64,000 bases of DNA, taken from the NCBI GenBank assembly GCA_030536515.1, contig JAUNPV010000014.1, forward strand, positions 1 to 64,000. Direction: 5' to 3'. The stretch comes from Eubacteriales bacterium. Its GTDB lineage: Bacteria; Bacillota; Clostridia; Oscillospirales; Oscillospiraceae. Of the stretch, positions 39,662 to 47,121 are shown in pieces. The position numbers were made by a program, and so were the translations under genes. The notes beneath the pieces are model-generated. The model was not told where the DNA came from and made no database searches. It saw only the letters and a program-made list of their open reading frames with translations. The stretch's first letter is position 1, and each line of letters starts with the position of its first letter.

Positions 39662-40519
39662 ATGAAACAAAAAAAGCAGCCCCCCTGGCGGAAGTGGGAC
39701 CTGAACCGGGGCTTTCGCCACATTCAAAACAAAAAGACCATGAGCCGGGTCTATTTTGTCCTCCGGCTGTCGGTGCTGCTGGTGATGGCGGCCCAGTTTT
39801 TCAACCGGAACTATGAAAATGTGTTCCTGTGCCTGCTGACCCTGGCCCTGTTCCTGCTGCCGTCGCTGATTGAACGGCGGCTGAAAATCGACCTGCCGGA
39901 CACCCTGGAGATTATCATTCTGCTGTTCATTTTTGCGGCGGAGATTCTGGGGGAGATACGGGCCTACTATGTCCATTTCAAGCACTGGGACACCATGCTG
40001 CACACCCTCAACGGCTTCCTCTGCGCCGCCATCGGCTTCTCCCTGGTGGACCTGCTGAACCGGAACGAGCGATTGACCTTCCGGCTGTCTCCTGCCTTTA
40101 TGGCCATTACCGCCTTCTGCTTTTCCATGACGGTGGGGGTGATGTGGGAATTTTTTGAGTATTTCAGCGACACCGTGCTGGGTCTGGATATGCAGAAGGA
40201 CACGGTGGTGAACACCCTGGCCACAGTGATGCTGGACGAGACCAGCTCCAACAAGGTCATCACCCTGTCCGGCATTGCGGACACGGTGCTGGTGTTCCGG
40301 GACGGCAGCACCCGGGCCCTGGGCCTGGGAGGCTATCTGGACGTGGGCATCCGGGACACCATGAAGGATTTGCTGGTGAATTTCCTCGGGGCGACGGTGT
40401 TCTCCGTGGTGGGGTATTTCTACGTCAAAAGCCGGGGCCAGGGGAAATTCGCCCAGCGGTTCATCCCCCAGGTGATGGAAAACGAAAAGGACGACCCGGG
40501 AGAAGGGGCGGAGGAATAG
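39662..40519 (+). CDS. Polytopic membrane protein, DUF2238/YjdF-like
   Basis: The 285-residue protein has a basic N-terminus and about six membrane helices. Conserved-looking polar residues sit in or near helices: FKHWDTMLHTLNGFLCAAIGF near residue 100 and GVMWEFFEYFSDTVLG near 150, an H..D...H plus W-E-F-F-E pattern seen in DUF2238 (YjdF) proteins. A non-membrane loop (~170-215) follows, and a final helix. Function unknown. ATG at 39662 is preferred since AAGGA lies 7 nt before it. Confidence 0.72.
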   Translation: MKQKKQPPWRKWDLNRGFRHIQNKKTMSRVYFVLRLSVLLVMAAQFFNRNYENVFLCLLTLALFLLPSLIERRLKIDLPDTLEIIILLFIFAAEILGEIRAYYVHFKHWDTMLHTLNGFLCAAIGFSLVDLLNRNERLTFRLSPAFMAITAFCFSMTVGVMWEFFEYFSDTVLGLDMQKDTVVNTLATVMLDETSSNKVITLSGIADTVLVFRDGSTRALGLGGYLDVGIRDTMKDLLVNFLGATVFSVVGYFYVKSRGQGKFAQRFIPQVMENEKDDPGEGAEE

Positions 40520-40581
40520 CGCTGCGCCGTGCATAGTTTCCCTCCTTTTGGGCATCCTTACCCCGAAAGGGGATGCAGAAT

Positions 40582-41187
40582 ATGGATTTTAACCGTTCGG
40601 ACACCAGGCGGAACCTGGCCCGGTCCTTTGCCGGGGAGTCCCAGGCCAGGCAGCGCTATACTGTCTATGCCCAGATTGCCCGGAAGGAAAACTGCGAGTG
40701 GATTGCCCGGGTTTTCGAGGAGACCGCCGATAACGAGGCGGTCCACGCCGAGGAATTTCTGGAGGAGCTGCGGGACCTGGGAGGCTGCGGGGAGAATATC
40801 GACCTGCAGGCGGGCTATCCCTTCCAGCTGGGGACCACGGCGGAGAACCTGGCCTTCGCCGCCCGGGGGGAGAACGAGGAGCACCGGGACATCTACCCCG
40901 GCTTTGCGGAAATGGCCCGCCGGGAGGGCTATCAGAAAACGGCCCTGCTGTGGCTCCAGATTGCCCGCATCGAGGCCGCCCACCGGGACCGGTTCCGGAG
41001 CCTGGAAAAGCAGCTGAAAGAGGGGACCCTCACCAAAAAGAACGCCCCCCAGCTCTGGAAATGTCTCAACTGCGGCTACCCCTACGAGGGCCAGAACGCC
41101 TGCGACCCCTGCCCGGTCTGCGGCAAAAGCGCCGGCTGGCAGGAGGGAAAGCTGGAGGGCGTGTCAGAGCATCCAAATGAGAATTGA
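40582..41187 (+). CDS. Rubrerythrin
   Basis: NAD(P)H-driven peroxidase that protects anaerobes by reducing hydrogen peroxide. The 201-residue protein has the di-iron ferritin-like domain with four Glu helices: FAGESQARQRY near residue 17, ETADNEAVHAEEF near 47, ENEEHRDIYP near 98 and QIARIEAAHRDRF near 126. The C-terminal rubredoxin domain has CLNCGY near 162 and CPVCG near 179. Length fits. The start at 40582 has AAAGGGG 9 nt upstream; the ATG at 40573 is too close to it. Confidence 0.95.
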   Translation: MDFNRSDTRRNLARSFAGESQARQRYTVYAQIARKENCEWIARVFEETADNEAVHAEEFLEELRDLGGCGENIDLQAGYPFQLGTTAENLAFAARGENEEHRDIYPGFAEMARREGYQKTALLWLQIARIEAAHRDRFRSLEKQLKEGTLTKKNAPQLWKCLNCGYPYEGQNACDPCPVCGKSAGWQEGKLEGVSEHPNEN

Positions 41188-41194
41188 TTCGCCC

Positions 41195-41226
41195 AAAGCC
41201 TTCCCTCCGGGGGGAAGGCTTTTTTT
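41195..41226 (+). terminator. Terminator of the rubrerythrin gene
   Basis: AAAGCCTTCCC/GGGAAGGCTTT hairpin with T7 right after the stop. Confidence 0.88.
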
Positions 41227-41256
41227 GTAGAAATTCAGAAATTTTTCACTTTCCAT

Positions 41257-41285
41257 TTGCACAACCGGCGGTTCTGTGGTATGAT
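41257..41285 (+). promoter_or_regulatory. Promoter of the exonuclease gene
   Basis: TTGCAC (41257-41262), 17-bp spacer, TATGAT (41280-41285), 36 bp before the ATG at 41321. Confidence 0.75.
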
Positions 41286-41320
41286 ATGCTTAGAAATATG
41301 GGATACACGAGGTTGTGAAC

Positions 41321-42295
41321 ATGGATTATATTGTTATGGACATGGAATGGAATCAGCCCTGGCCCGGCTCGCCGTCGGCTAAGAAGGTGCTGCCGGTGAC
41401 CATCCGGGGGGAGATCATCCAAATCGGCGCCGTCCGGGTGACTGAGGACAGGCAGGTGGCGGACGAATTCCAGATTATGGTGAAGCCGAAATTCTACCGG
41501 CACCTAAACCGCCGGGTCAGTAAGCTCACCGGCATCAAGGAGGCGAGACTCCGGGAGGAGGGGGTGCCCTTCCCCGAGGCTATGGAGCGGTTCAGAGCCT
41601 GGTGCGGGGAGGACATCGTGTTTCTCACCTGGGGCTTTGACGACATCGGCATTTTACGGGAAAATCTCCAGCTGTTTGGCCTGAGCACCGCCTTTACCGA
41701 CCGCTGGTACAATGCCCAGATGATTTTCAACGCCCAGACCGACGGCTCCACCTCCCAGAAGGCCCTGAAAACCGCCATGGAGATGTTTTGCATTGAGGCC
41801 AGCCGCCCGGCCCACGACGCCCTGGGGGATGCCTACCACACGGCCCTTATCTGCGCAAGGCTGGACCTGAAAAAGGGAGCCGCCGAATATGACCAGGCAC
41901 TGAAAAGCCACGAAAACGGCTTCCACGGGGCGGAGCTGCCCGGCTGCATCTGCCGCAGCGTCTACCACGACTTTGCCGACAAGCGGGCGGCCCTGGCCGC
42001 CATGGCCGGGGAGGAAAACCGCTGCCCCGTCTGTGAGGGCCGGATGCTGGGCTCCCGCTGGTTTGCCCAGCCGGGCCACCGGTACATGGACCTGGCCACC
42101 TGCCCGGAGCACGGGAAATTCCTCATCCGGGTGCGGCTGTCCGAGCAGCCCGACGGCCTCATCCGGGTCAGCCGCCTGACCTACGAGGCCACCTCCGAGG
42201 CCGCCGAGGCCTACGCAAGGCGTGCCGAAAAGGCCGACCCCGAGGACACCCCCAGACCCAGAAGACGGCGCAGAAGAAGCGCTGCCGAAAAGTGA
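41321..42295 (+). CDS. DEDDh-type 3'-5' exonuclease (KapD/ERI-1-like)
   Basis: The 324-residue protein has the DEDDh RNase T/polymerase-epsilon fold: YIVMDMEWN at residues 3-11 (Asp7, Glu9), FLTWGFDDIGIL near 109 and SRPAHDALGDAYHTA near 161 (His and last Asp). The substrate could be RNA or DNA ends. After residue ~185 a zinc-ribbon-like piece follows (CPVCEGRM near 235 and CPEHGK near 262), and the protein ends in a run of Arg/Lys, suggesting nucleic-acid binding. ATG at 41321 is used because GAGGT lies upstream; GTG at 41315 is possible. Confidence 0.85.
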   Translation: MDYIVMDMEWNQPWPGSPSAKKVLPVTIRGEIIQIGAVRVTEDRQVADEFQIMVKPKFYRHLNRRVSKLTGIKEARLREEGVPFPEAMERFRAWCGEDIVFLTWGFDDIGILRENLQLFGLSTAFTDRWYNAQMIFNAQTDGSTSQKALKTAMEMFCIEASRPAHDALGDAYHTALICARLDLKKGAAEYDQALKSHENGFHGAELPGCICRSVYHDFADKRAALAAMAGEENRCPVCEGRMLGSRWFAQPGHRYMDLATCPEHGKFLIRVRLSEQPDGLIRVSRLTYEATSEAAEAYARRAEKADPEDTPRPRRRRRRSAAEK

Positions 42296-42296
42296 G

Positions 42297-42324
42297 AAAA
42301 AGCACCCGAAAGGGTGCTTTTTTG
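42297..42324 (+). terminator. Terminator of the exonuclease gene
   Basis: AAAGCACCC/GGGTGCTTT hairpin with a GAAA tetraloop and T6. Confidence 0.9.
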
Positions 42325-42345
42325 CATCATATGGACCGATTGTCC

Positions 42346-42440
42346 GTAGGGGAGGGTCAGTGACCCTCCCGCGGCACTTCCCCATTGCGCCAGCTCAAAA
42401 TGGGGAAGCCCGTCCGGACAGCCGCAAGGGCTGTCCCTAC
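42346..42440. repeat. Two GTAGGG/CCCTAC hairpin repeats
   Basis: 42346-42370 (GTAGGGGAGGGTCA stem) and 42416-42440 (GGACAGCC stem, CCCTAC end) flank a GCGGCACTTCCCC spacer in the convergent gap between the exonuclease and spmB genes. The same stems are seen at 285 and 3139. Confidence 0.78.
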
Positions 42441-42458
42441 GCAGAGCGGAATGTTTGT

Positions 42459-42968
42459 TCAGAAAAACCACCGGACCGTGAGGCTTGCCATGAAAAAGCC
42501 CACGAAATCTGCAAACAATGCAGCCGGGACGGTGTAGCGGGTTTTGGAAATGCCCGCAGCGCCGAAATAGACGGAGATGGTGTAAAAGGTGGTCTCTGTG
42601 GAACCCAGCATCACCGCTGCCGTGCGGCCCACCTGGGAGTCCACCCCGTAGTGCGCCATCAGCTCGGCCCCCACGGCCAGGGCGGCGCTGCCGCTGATGG
42701 GGCGGATGAGCACCAGCAGGGCCGTTTCCGGCGGAATGCCAAAGAGGGAAAACACCGGGGCCAGGGTCCGGCCCAGCAGGTCCGCCGCCCCGGAGGCCTG
42801 GAGCATCTGCACCGCCGTCAGCAGCAGTACCAGAGAGGGGACAATGGAGAAAAGCAGCTTCAGCCCCTCCGCCGCTCCGTCCAGCATCAAATTGTAGGCG
42901 TTTTCCTTTTTCCGAAGGGCCGCCAGCCCGGTAAACAGCAGCAGCCCCGGCACGATGTAGTCAGCCAC
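42459..42968 (-). CDS. spmB: Spore maturation protein B
   Basis: Membrane protein needed with SpmA for spore core dehydration. The 169-residue protein has about five helices and the nucleoside-transporter-gate (Gate) family pattern: NLMLDGAAEGLKLLFSIVPSLV near residue 26, IRPISGSAALAV near 88 and MLGSTETTFYTISVYFGAAGI near 119, all typical of SpmB. The start is GTG at 42968, overlapping the spmA stop by 8 nt. No terminator is obvious; repeats lie downstream. Confidence 0.95.
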   Translation of the reverse strand: MADYIVPGLLLFTGLAALRKKENAYNLMLDGAAEGLKLLFSIVPSLVLLLTAVQMLQASGAADLLGRTLAPVFSLFGIPPETALLVLIRPISGSAALAVGAELMAHYGVDSQVGRTAAVMLGSTETTFYTISVYFGAAGISKTRYTVPAALFADFVGFFMASLTVRWFF

Positions 42969-43536
42969 GGCCCCACACCCTTCCCAGCGCCCAGGCGGCG
43001 CAGACCCCCAGCCCGGCGGACAGCAGGCTCGTCACCCACACGGCGGGGAGAATGTCGAAGGGGGACCGGCAGCCCAGGGCGCTGCGGACGGCGGCCACGT
43101 TGGCGGGCAGCAGCTGGATGGAGGCGGTGTTCAGCACGATGAGCCGGCACAGCTCGTCGGTGGAGGTGTTCTCCCGGGCCATGGCCCGGGCCGCCCGGAT
43201 GCCCATGGGGGTGGCGGCGTTGCCCAGACCCAGAAAATTGGCGCAGATGTTGGCGCTTAAATGCCCCGCAAGCTGGGCGTCGGCTCTGGCGGAGGGGAAC
43301 AGCCTGTACAGCAGTGGCCGCAGCCCCCGGGACAGAAGCCCCGTCAGCCCCGCCGCCTCCATCAGCCGCCCCACCCCGGACCACAGGCAAAGGCTCCCGG
43401 CGATGGACACCGCCAGCGTCACCCCCGCCTGGGCCCCGGCCATCACCGAGGCCGCCAGCTCCGCCCCCGTCCCCGTGACCAGCGCGCAGAACACGCTCAC
43501 CGCCACCGCCCCCGTCCAAATCCAGCTCATCACCAT
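42961..43536 (-). CDS. spmA: Spore maturation protein A
   Basis: Partner of SpmB in spore core dehydration; likewise a Gate-domain membrane protein. The 191-residue sequence has AGAQAGVTLAVSIAGSLCLWSGVGRLMEAAG near residue 35, HLSANICANFLGLGNAATPMGIRAARAM near 95 and LIVLNTASIQLLPANVAAVR near 132, all SpmA hallmarks. ATG at 43536 has AAGGGGG 7 nt upstream. In B. subtilis spmAB lies in the dacB-spmA-spmB operon; here no dacB precedes it in the window. Confidence 0.94.
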   Translation of the reverse strand: MVMSWIWTGAVAVSVFCALVTGTGAELAASVMAGAQAGVTLAVSIAGSLCLWSGVGRLMEAAGLTGLLSRGLRPLLYRLFPSARADAQLAGHLSANICANFLGLGNAATPMGIRAARAMARENTSTDELCRLIVLNTASIQLLPANVAAVRSALGCRSPFDILPAVWVTSLLSAGLGVCAAWALGRVWGRG

Positions 43537-43594
43537 TGCCACGCCCCCTTTGGGGACAGACTATGCGCCAGCACCAATCATATGCACACAATCC

Positions 43595-43620
43595 GTAGGG
43601 CGGCCTGCCCCCAGGCCGCC
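43595..43620 (+). repeat. GTAGGG-tagged hairpin (GGCGGCCTG stem)
   Basis: Compact palindrome with the same stem as 5411, 13187 and 57652. It lies between spmA and the small zinc-ribbon protein gene. Confidence 0.75.
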
Positions 43621-43746
43621 GGGCAGTTACGGAATATGGGAAGCAAAGGATGCGCACAGAAGGGAGATTTTGAAGCCAAAGTTCAGCGCACAATTCCCGT
43701 ACATTGCGGTGGAAAAAAGTCCCCAGGGCGAGCCCTGGGGATGCGG

Positions 43747-43989
43747 TCAGGTATCCAGTTTTTCTCCGCAGAAGGGACAGTAGCCGCCGTCGGCTCTGCC
43801 GAGAAATTTGCCGCAGTGGGGGCAGCGGTAGAATAAAAAGCCGAAAAGGACGCCTCCCAGCAGCGGCACGAGTCCAAGAAGCGTCAGCGGAAGCAGCCGC
43901 AGATGGACGCCCAGACAGAGCATCAGAAGCCCGACGGCAAACAAAATGGCACGGACCCATTTCACCTGGTTCAAAGGCATCTTTTTCAT
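43747..43989 (-). CDS. Small membrane protein with C-terminal zinc ribbon
   Basis: An 80-residue protein with two membrane helices (about residues 11-28 and 33-51) followed by a zinc ribbon, CPHCGKFL and CPFCGEKL, on the cytoplasmic side. This architecture is common in Firmicute regulators and signal proteins of unknown role. The ATG at 43989 has GGAGG 8 nt upstream. Last gene of a three-gene run of small membrane proteins. Confidence 0.75.
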   Translation of the reverse strand: MKKMPLNQVKWVRAILFAVGLLMLCLGVHLRLLPLTLLGLVPLLGGVLFGFLFYRCPHCGKFLGRADGGYCPFCGEKLDT

Positions 43990-43990
43990 T

Positions 43991-44227
43991 TTACATTCCT
44001 CCAATCATCAAATGTCCGATAATGACACCGACAGCGGTGAGTCGATAGATTACAGCGGAAACAGCCAAAACCAGGACCCAGGACACACAAAAACGGCGGG
44101 ATTTTTTGCGGAACAGTCCGAAAATCACAAGGCCCAGAGCCAGCATTGCCAGAGCGGCCCCGCCGAAGCGGAGGGCAAAATAGAGGCTCTGAGGCACCAT
44201 GAGCCAGTCATGCCGCAGCGCAAACAT
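43991..44227 (-). CDS. Small membrane protein of unknown function
   Basis: A 78-residue protein with two helices (about residues 19-38 and 46-72) separated by a basic loop (FRKKSRRF). No motif is recognised. ATG at 44227 with GGAGG 8 nt upstream; GTG at 44236 overlaps that site. The stop is 2 nt before the next start, so translation is coupled. Confidence 0.68.
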   Translation of the reverse strand: MFALRHDWLMVPQSLYFALRFGGAALAMLALGLVIFGLFRKKSRRFCVSWVLVLAVSAVIYRLTAVGVIIGHLMIGGM

Positions 44228-44232
44228 GGCCC

Positions 44233-44559
44233 TCACCTCCGCCTGCTGTGCCAGGACACGACCCCGCAGACTGCATAATAGGCCGCCAGAGCAATGCCAA
44301 CCAGCTTTTCGTCAATGATGGGGCTTTGGTTGTTCACGCCCAGCCAGATGAACCAGCAGCCCAGGGCGATTTCGGGAATGCAGCCGAGCCAATGGCCCCG
44401 GTCCAGCAGCACGGCGGAAAGAACAAATACCAGAACCACCCCGGCCTGGGCCAGCAGAATTTCCCAGCTGTCCAGCAGACGGCCCCAGAAGCCATACAGA
44501 AAATAGGCCAGAACCCCAATGGCCAGGGCCGCAGGCAGATAAAACAGTACCTTTTTCAT
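44233..44559 (-). CDS. Small membrane protein of unknown function
   Basis: The 108-residue protein has four helices (about residues 4-24, 34-52, 58-75 and 85-102) and ends in basic residues. No recognised family. GGAGG lies before the ATG at 44559. First gene of the 44559-43747 run; gaps between the genes are only a few nucleotides. Confidence 0.7.
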   Translation of the reverse strand: MKKVLFYLPAALAIGVLAYFLYGFWGRLLDSWEILLAQAGVVLVFVLSAVLLDRGHWLGCIPEIALGCWFIWLGVNNQSPIIDEKLVGIALAAYYAVCGVVSWHSRRR

Positions 44560-44621
44560 ACTCAGTTCCTCCTTAGATGATGATTATGTGACATACCGTG
44601 CAGAGCGGCGAAGCCGCCAAA

Positions 44622-44844
44622 CCTTCCCCCGGGGGCTGCGCAGCCGTTGCCGCTTCAGCGGCTTACGGATGCGGCGTCCCCCTTGCGGGGGGAAGGTGCC
44701 CCAGTGTCGCAACACTGGGGCGGAAGAGGAACGGCGAAACCTTATAGTCAGTACTGTTTTAACGAAGTGCAGACCATGTCCAACATATCGCCGTTCCTCA
44801 TCCGTCTTGCCCTTCGGGCAATCCACCTTCCCCCCGGGGGAAGG
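44622..44844. repeat. MITE-like inverted-repeat element with CCTTCCCCC ends
   Basis: A 223-bp element: the left end CCTTCCCCCGGGGG... and GAGGAACGGCGA are mirrored by TCGCCGTTCCTCATCC and ...CCCCCGGGGGAAGG at the right. The ends match those of 21039-21274, but the middle differs (AAACCTTATAGTCAGTACTG...). The left side contains a small extra insertion of palindromes. Non-coding. Confidence 0.8.
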
Positions 44845-44872
44845 TTTTGTGGGTTGTCCGACGTTTTTCGAA

Positions 44873-45709
44873 TTACGCCTCATCTTTCAGCGCAATGTCG
44901 TACACCACGTTTTTCGGCAGGTCCAGCTCCTTGGCGGTCTGCTTCACGGCATCCTTGCGGCTGAGACCCTGGGCCATCAGCGCCTGTACCCGGGCGGCGG
45001 CATCGGTATCGGAGGCCGCCTCCTTTTCCTCGGCGGGAGCGCCGGCCACAATCAGCACGAACTCGCCCTTGGGGGGATTTTCGGTGTATTTTTCCACAGC
45101 TTCTCCTAAGGTGGTGCGGACCACCTCCTCGTGGAGCTTGGTCAGCTCCCGGCAGAGGCTGATGGGGCGGTCCGGGCCGAAGGCCTCCGCCAGGTCCTCC
45201 AGGGTGGCCAGGAGCTTGTGGGGGGCCTCGTAGAAAATCATGGTCCGCTGCTCCTTGACAAGGCTTTCCAGATGCTCCCGGCGGCTTTTTTTCGCCGTGG
45301 ACAGGAAGCCCTCGAAGCAGAACCGGCCGGTGGCCTGGCCGGAGATGCTCAGGGCCGTGATGGCGGCGCAGGGGCCGGGAATGGCGCAGACCACGATTCC
45401 GGCGGCGGCGCACTGGCGTACCAGGTCCTCGCCGGGGTCGGAAATGGCCGGGGACCCGGCGTCGGACACCAGAGCGCAGGTTTCCCCCGCCAGGATGCGC
45501 TCCACGATTTTGTCGCCCTTGAAGGCCTTGTTGTGCTCGTAGTAGCTGACCAGGCTTTTTTTTAGCCCTAAGTGGTTCAGCAGCTTCAGACTCACCCGGG
45601 TGTCCTCGGCGGCGATGAAATCCGCCTGCTCCAAAGTCTCCCGGGCACGGATGGAAATATCCCCCAGGTTGCCAATGGGGGTGGGGACCAGATATAACAT
45701 ACCAGCCAT
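44873..45709 (-). CDS. rsmI: 16S rRNA (cytidine1402-2'-O)-methyltransferase
   Basis: Tetrapyrrole-methylase-fold enzyme that 2'-O-methylates C1402 in the ribosomal P site. The 278-residue protein has LYLVPTPIGNLGDIS near residue 4, AAEDTRVSLKLLNHLG near 33, ALVSDAGSPAISDPG near 78 and IPGPCAAITALSISG near 108, a full RsmI signature, and a helical C-terminal domain. The ATG at 45709 has AGGAG 8 nt upstream. Downstream of the tRNA methyltransferase, separated by a CATTGCGA repeat. Confidence 0.96.
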   Translation of the reverse strand: MAGMLYLVPTPIGNLGDISIRARETLEQADFIAAEDTRVSLKLLNHLGLKKSLVSYYEHNKAFKGDKIVERILAGETCALVSDAGSPAISDPGEDLVRQCAAAGIVVCAIPGPCAAITALSISGQATGRFCFEGFLSTAKKSRREHLESLVKEQRTMIFYEAPHKLLATLEDLAEAFGPDRPISLCRELTKLHEEVVRTTLGEAVEKYTENPPKGEFVLIVAGAPAEEKEAASDTDAAARVQALMAQGLSRKDAVKQTAKELDLPKNVVYDIALKDEA

Positions 45710-45750
45710 GAAATATTCTCCTTTTCGAATAGAAAAAATGTGTTGCGCTT

Positions 45751-45840
45751 TGTCATTGCGAAACCAGTCCGTTCCCCTTTGCACAGTGCGCAGAGGATGC
45801 GGATTGCCACACCAGCTTGCGAGCTGGTTCGCAATGACAA
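45751..45840. repeat. CATTGCGA-family palindromic repeat, copy 4
   Basis: A 90-bp copy with the ends TGTCATTGCGAA and GCAATGACAA. The left inner arm lacks GGCAAT, so the symmetry is broken by a small deletion. Confidence 0.82.
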
Positions 45841-45848
45841 GGTGTTTT

Positions 45849-46544
45849 TTACACAGGGATATGGTAAATTTCGTTGTATTGCTCGGTGGGGGAGCCGTCG
45901 GGATTGCGGAGGATGATGTCCTCCCATTTTAGCCCCGGCCTTCCGCCCTTCCGAAATTGCAGGAAAATCAGATTGACCGGCCCGTCTGCCCGGTGGCGCA
46001 GGAGCCCCAGCCGCTTGGCTTCCAGGCCGAACCTGGCCCCGGTTTCAATCAGCTCCGCCAGCCGCTCCGGCTTGTGGACCAGATAGAAGTCCCCGCCGAA
46101 CTTCACCGCCCAGGCCGCCGCCCGGAACAGGTCCTCCGGGGTGCAGGCATCCTCCCGCCGGGCCAGGGGGTGGTCCCGGCTGGCAGGCCCCCCGGAAAAA
46201 TAGGGGGGATTGGAAATGACGGCGGAAAACTGCCCCGGCGAAAACCGGTCAGATACCGACCTGAGATCGGCGCATAGACTATCCATACGACCGGCCAGCC
46301 GGTTCCGGCGGATGTTGGCAAGGGCCCCCAGGTGGGCCTTCTCGTCCAGCTCCAGCCCTGTGACGGTGCACGAGCCGTCCCCGGCGCACAGCAGCAGCCC
46401 CAGGGTGCCGCAGCCGGACCCCAGGTCCAGCACCTGCGCCCCGCGGGGCAGCCGGACAAAATAGGCCAGCACCATGGAGTCGGTGCTCAGGGGAAAGGCC
46501 CCGTCGCTCAGCTCCAGGGTAAAGCCGTTGGGTAGGTGTTCCAT
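45849..46544 (-). CDS. tRNA1(Val) (adenine37-N6)-methyltransferase-like protein
   Basis: The 231-residue Rossmann-fold methyltransferase (COG4123, TrmN6-type) has LDLGSGCGTLGLLL near residue 39 (SAM site) and VISNPPYFSGG near 110, the catalytic NPPY of N6-adenine methyltransferases. Probably methylates A37 of a tRNA. Next to rsmI, a frequent pairing in Firmicutes. ATG at 46544; the promoter lies at 46724-46752. Confidence 0.9.
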   Translation of the reverse strand: MEHLPNGFTLELSDGAFPLSTDSMVLAYFVRLPRGAQVLDLGSGCGTLGLLLCAGDGSCTVTGLELDEKAHLGALANIRRNRLAGRMDSLCADLRSVSDRFSPGQFSAVISNPPYFSGGPASRDHPLARREDACTPEDLFRAAAWAVKFGGDFYLVHKPERLAELIETGARFGLEAKRLGLLRHRADGPVNLIFLQFRKGGRPGLKWEDIILRNPDGSPTEQYNEIYHIPV

Positions 46545-46562
46545 GGGTCAAACAGTCCCTCC

Positions 46563-46711
46563 GTAGGGGAGGGGCTTGCCCCCTCCCGGGTCCTTCCGTA
46601 GCGGCCCGTCAAGGATGCCGGGCCCTACGGGCGTGTTCATCTTCCAAAGCACCGGGGCAGTCCATCCGTCGGAGGCCGTGCCGCCCGGACAGCCGCAAGG
46701 GCTGTCCCTAC
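46563..46711. repeat. Three GTAGGG/CCCTAC hairpin repeats in tandem
   Basis: 46563-46587 (GTAGGGGAGGGGC stem), 46603-46628 (GGCCCG stem, CCCTAC end) and 46687-46711 (GGACAGCC stem, CCCTAC end). They form most of the leader of the tRNA methyltransferase gene. Confidence 0.75.
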
Positions 46712-46723
46712 GCATATAGGGTC

Positions 46724-46752
46724 ATTATACTATAAAAAATTGGACTGCGCAA
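46724..46752 (-). promoter_or_regulatory. Promoter upstream of the tRNA methyltransferase gene
   Basis: On the minus strand TTGCGC (46747-46752), 17-bp spacer, TATAAT (46724-46729). The -35 box lies inside the terminator hairpin of the ferredoxin gene. Confidence 0.7.
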
Positions 46753-46768
46753 GATACGCAGTCCAATT
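46734..46768 (-). terminator. Terminator of the ferredoxin gene
   Basis: AATTGGACTGCG and its complement form a 12-bp hairpin with a 7-nt loop, followed on the minus strand by T6. Confidence 0.88.
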
Positions 46769-46784
46769 CTGGGGTTTGAAGAAA

Positions 46785-46958
46785 TCAGCCTTCCTCGATA
46801 GCTTCGTTGGGGCAGGTGTCAGCGCAGGAGCCGCAGGAAACGCAGTCGTCAGCGTTGATGACATACTTGCCGTCAACCTCAGAGATAGCCTCAACGGGGC
46901 ACTGCTCGGCACAGGAGCCGCAAGCCACGCACTTCTCAGCGTCGATAACATAAGCCAT
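46785..46958 (-). CDS. 2[4Fe-4S] ferredoxin
   Basis: A 57-residue clostridial-type ferredoxin that carries low-potential electrons in the cytosol (for example from pyruvate:ferredoxin oxidoreductase). Two CxxCxxCxxxCP cluster motifs are present: CVACGSCAEQCP near residue 10 and CVSCGSCADTCP near 39. Length is typical (55-60). ATG at 46958 with GGAGG. Expressed alone, with its own promoter and terminator. Confidence 0.97.
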   Translation of the reverse strand: MAYVIDAEKCVACGSCAEQCPVEAISEVDGKYVINADDCVSCGSCADTCPNEAIEEG

Positions 46959-46991
46959 GGTATTTACCTCCAAATTTCTTGTATGTTTTGC

Positions 46992-47042
46992 ACGTTAGTT
47001 TGTAACGTAAAACCATTGTAGCATGAATTTAAGAAAATGCAA
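46992..47042 (-). promoter_or_regulatory. Ferredoxin promoter with palindrome at +1
   Basis: On the minus strand TTGCAT (47037-47042), 16-bp spacer, TACAAT (47015-47020, preceded by TGC). A perfect palindrome ACGTTA-N5-TAACGT at 46992-47008 lies at the expected transcription start, suggesting an operator or a 5' mRNA hairpin. Confidence 0.7.
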
Positions 47043-47121
47043 TTCCTTTTTTCAAAAATTTTCGAATATTTTATTTTCCGGCTGTCAATGCTTTTCGGAA
47101 AAGCGGAAAAGGGGATGTGGT

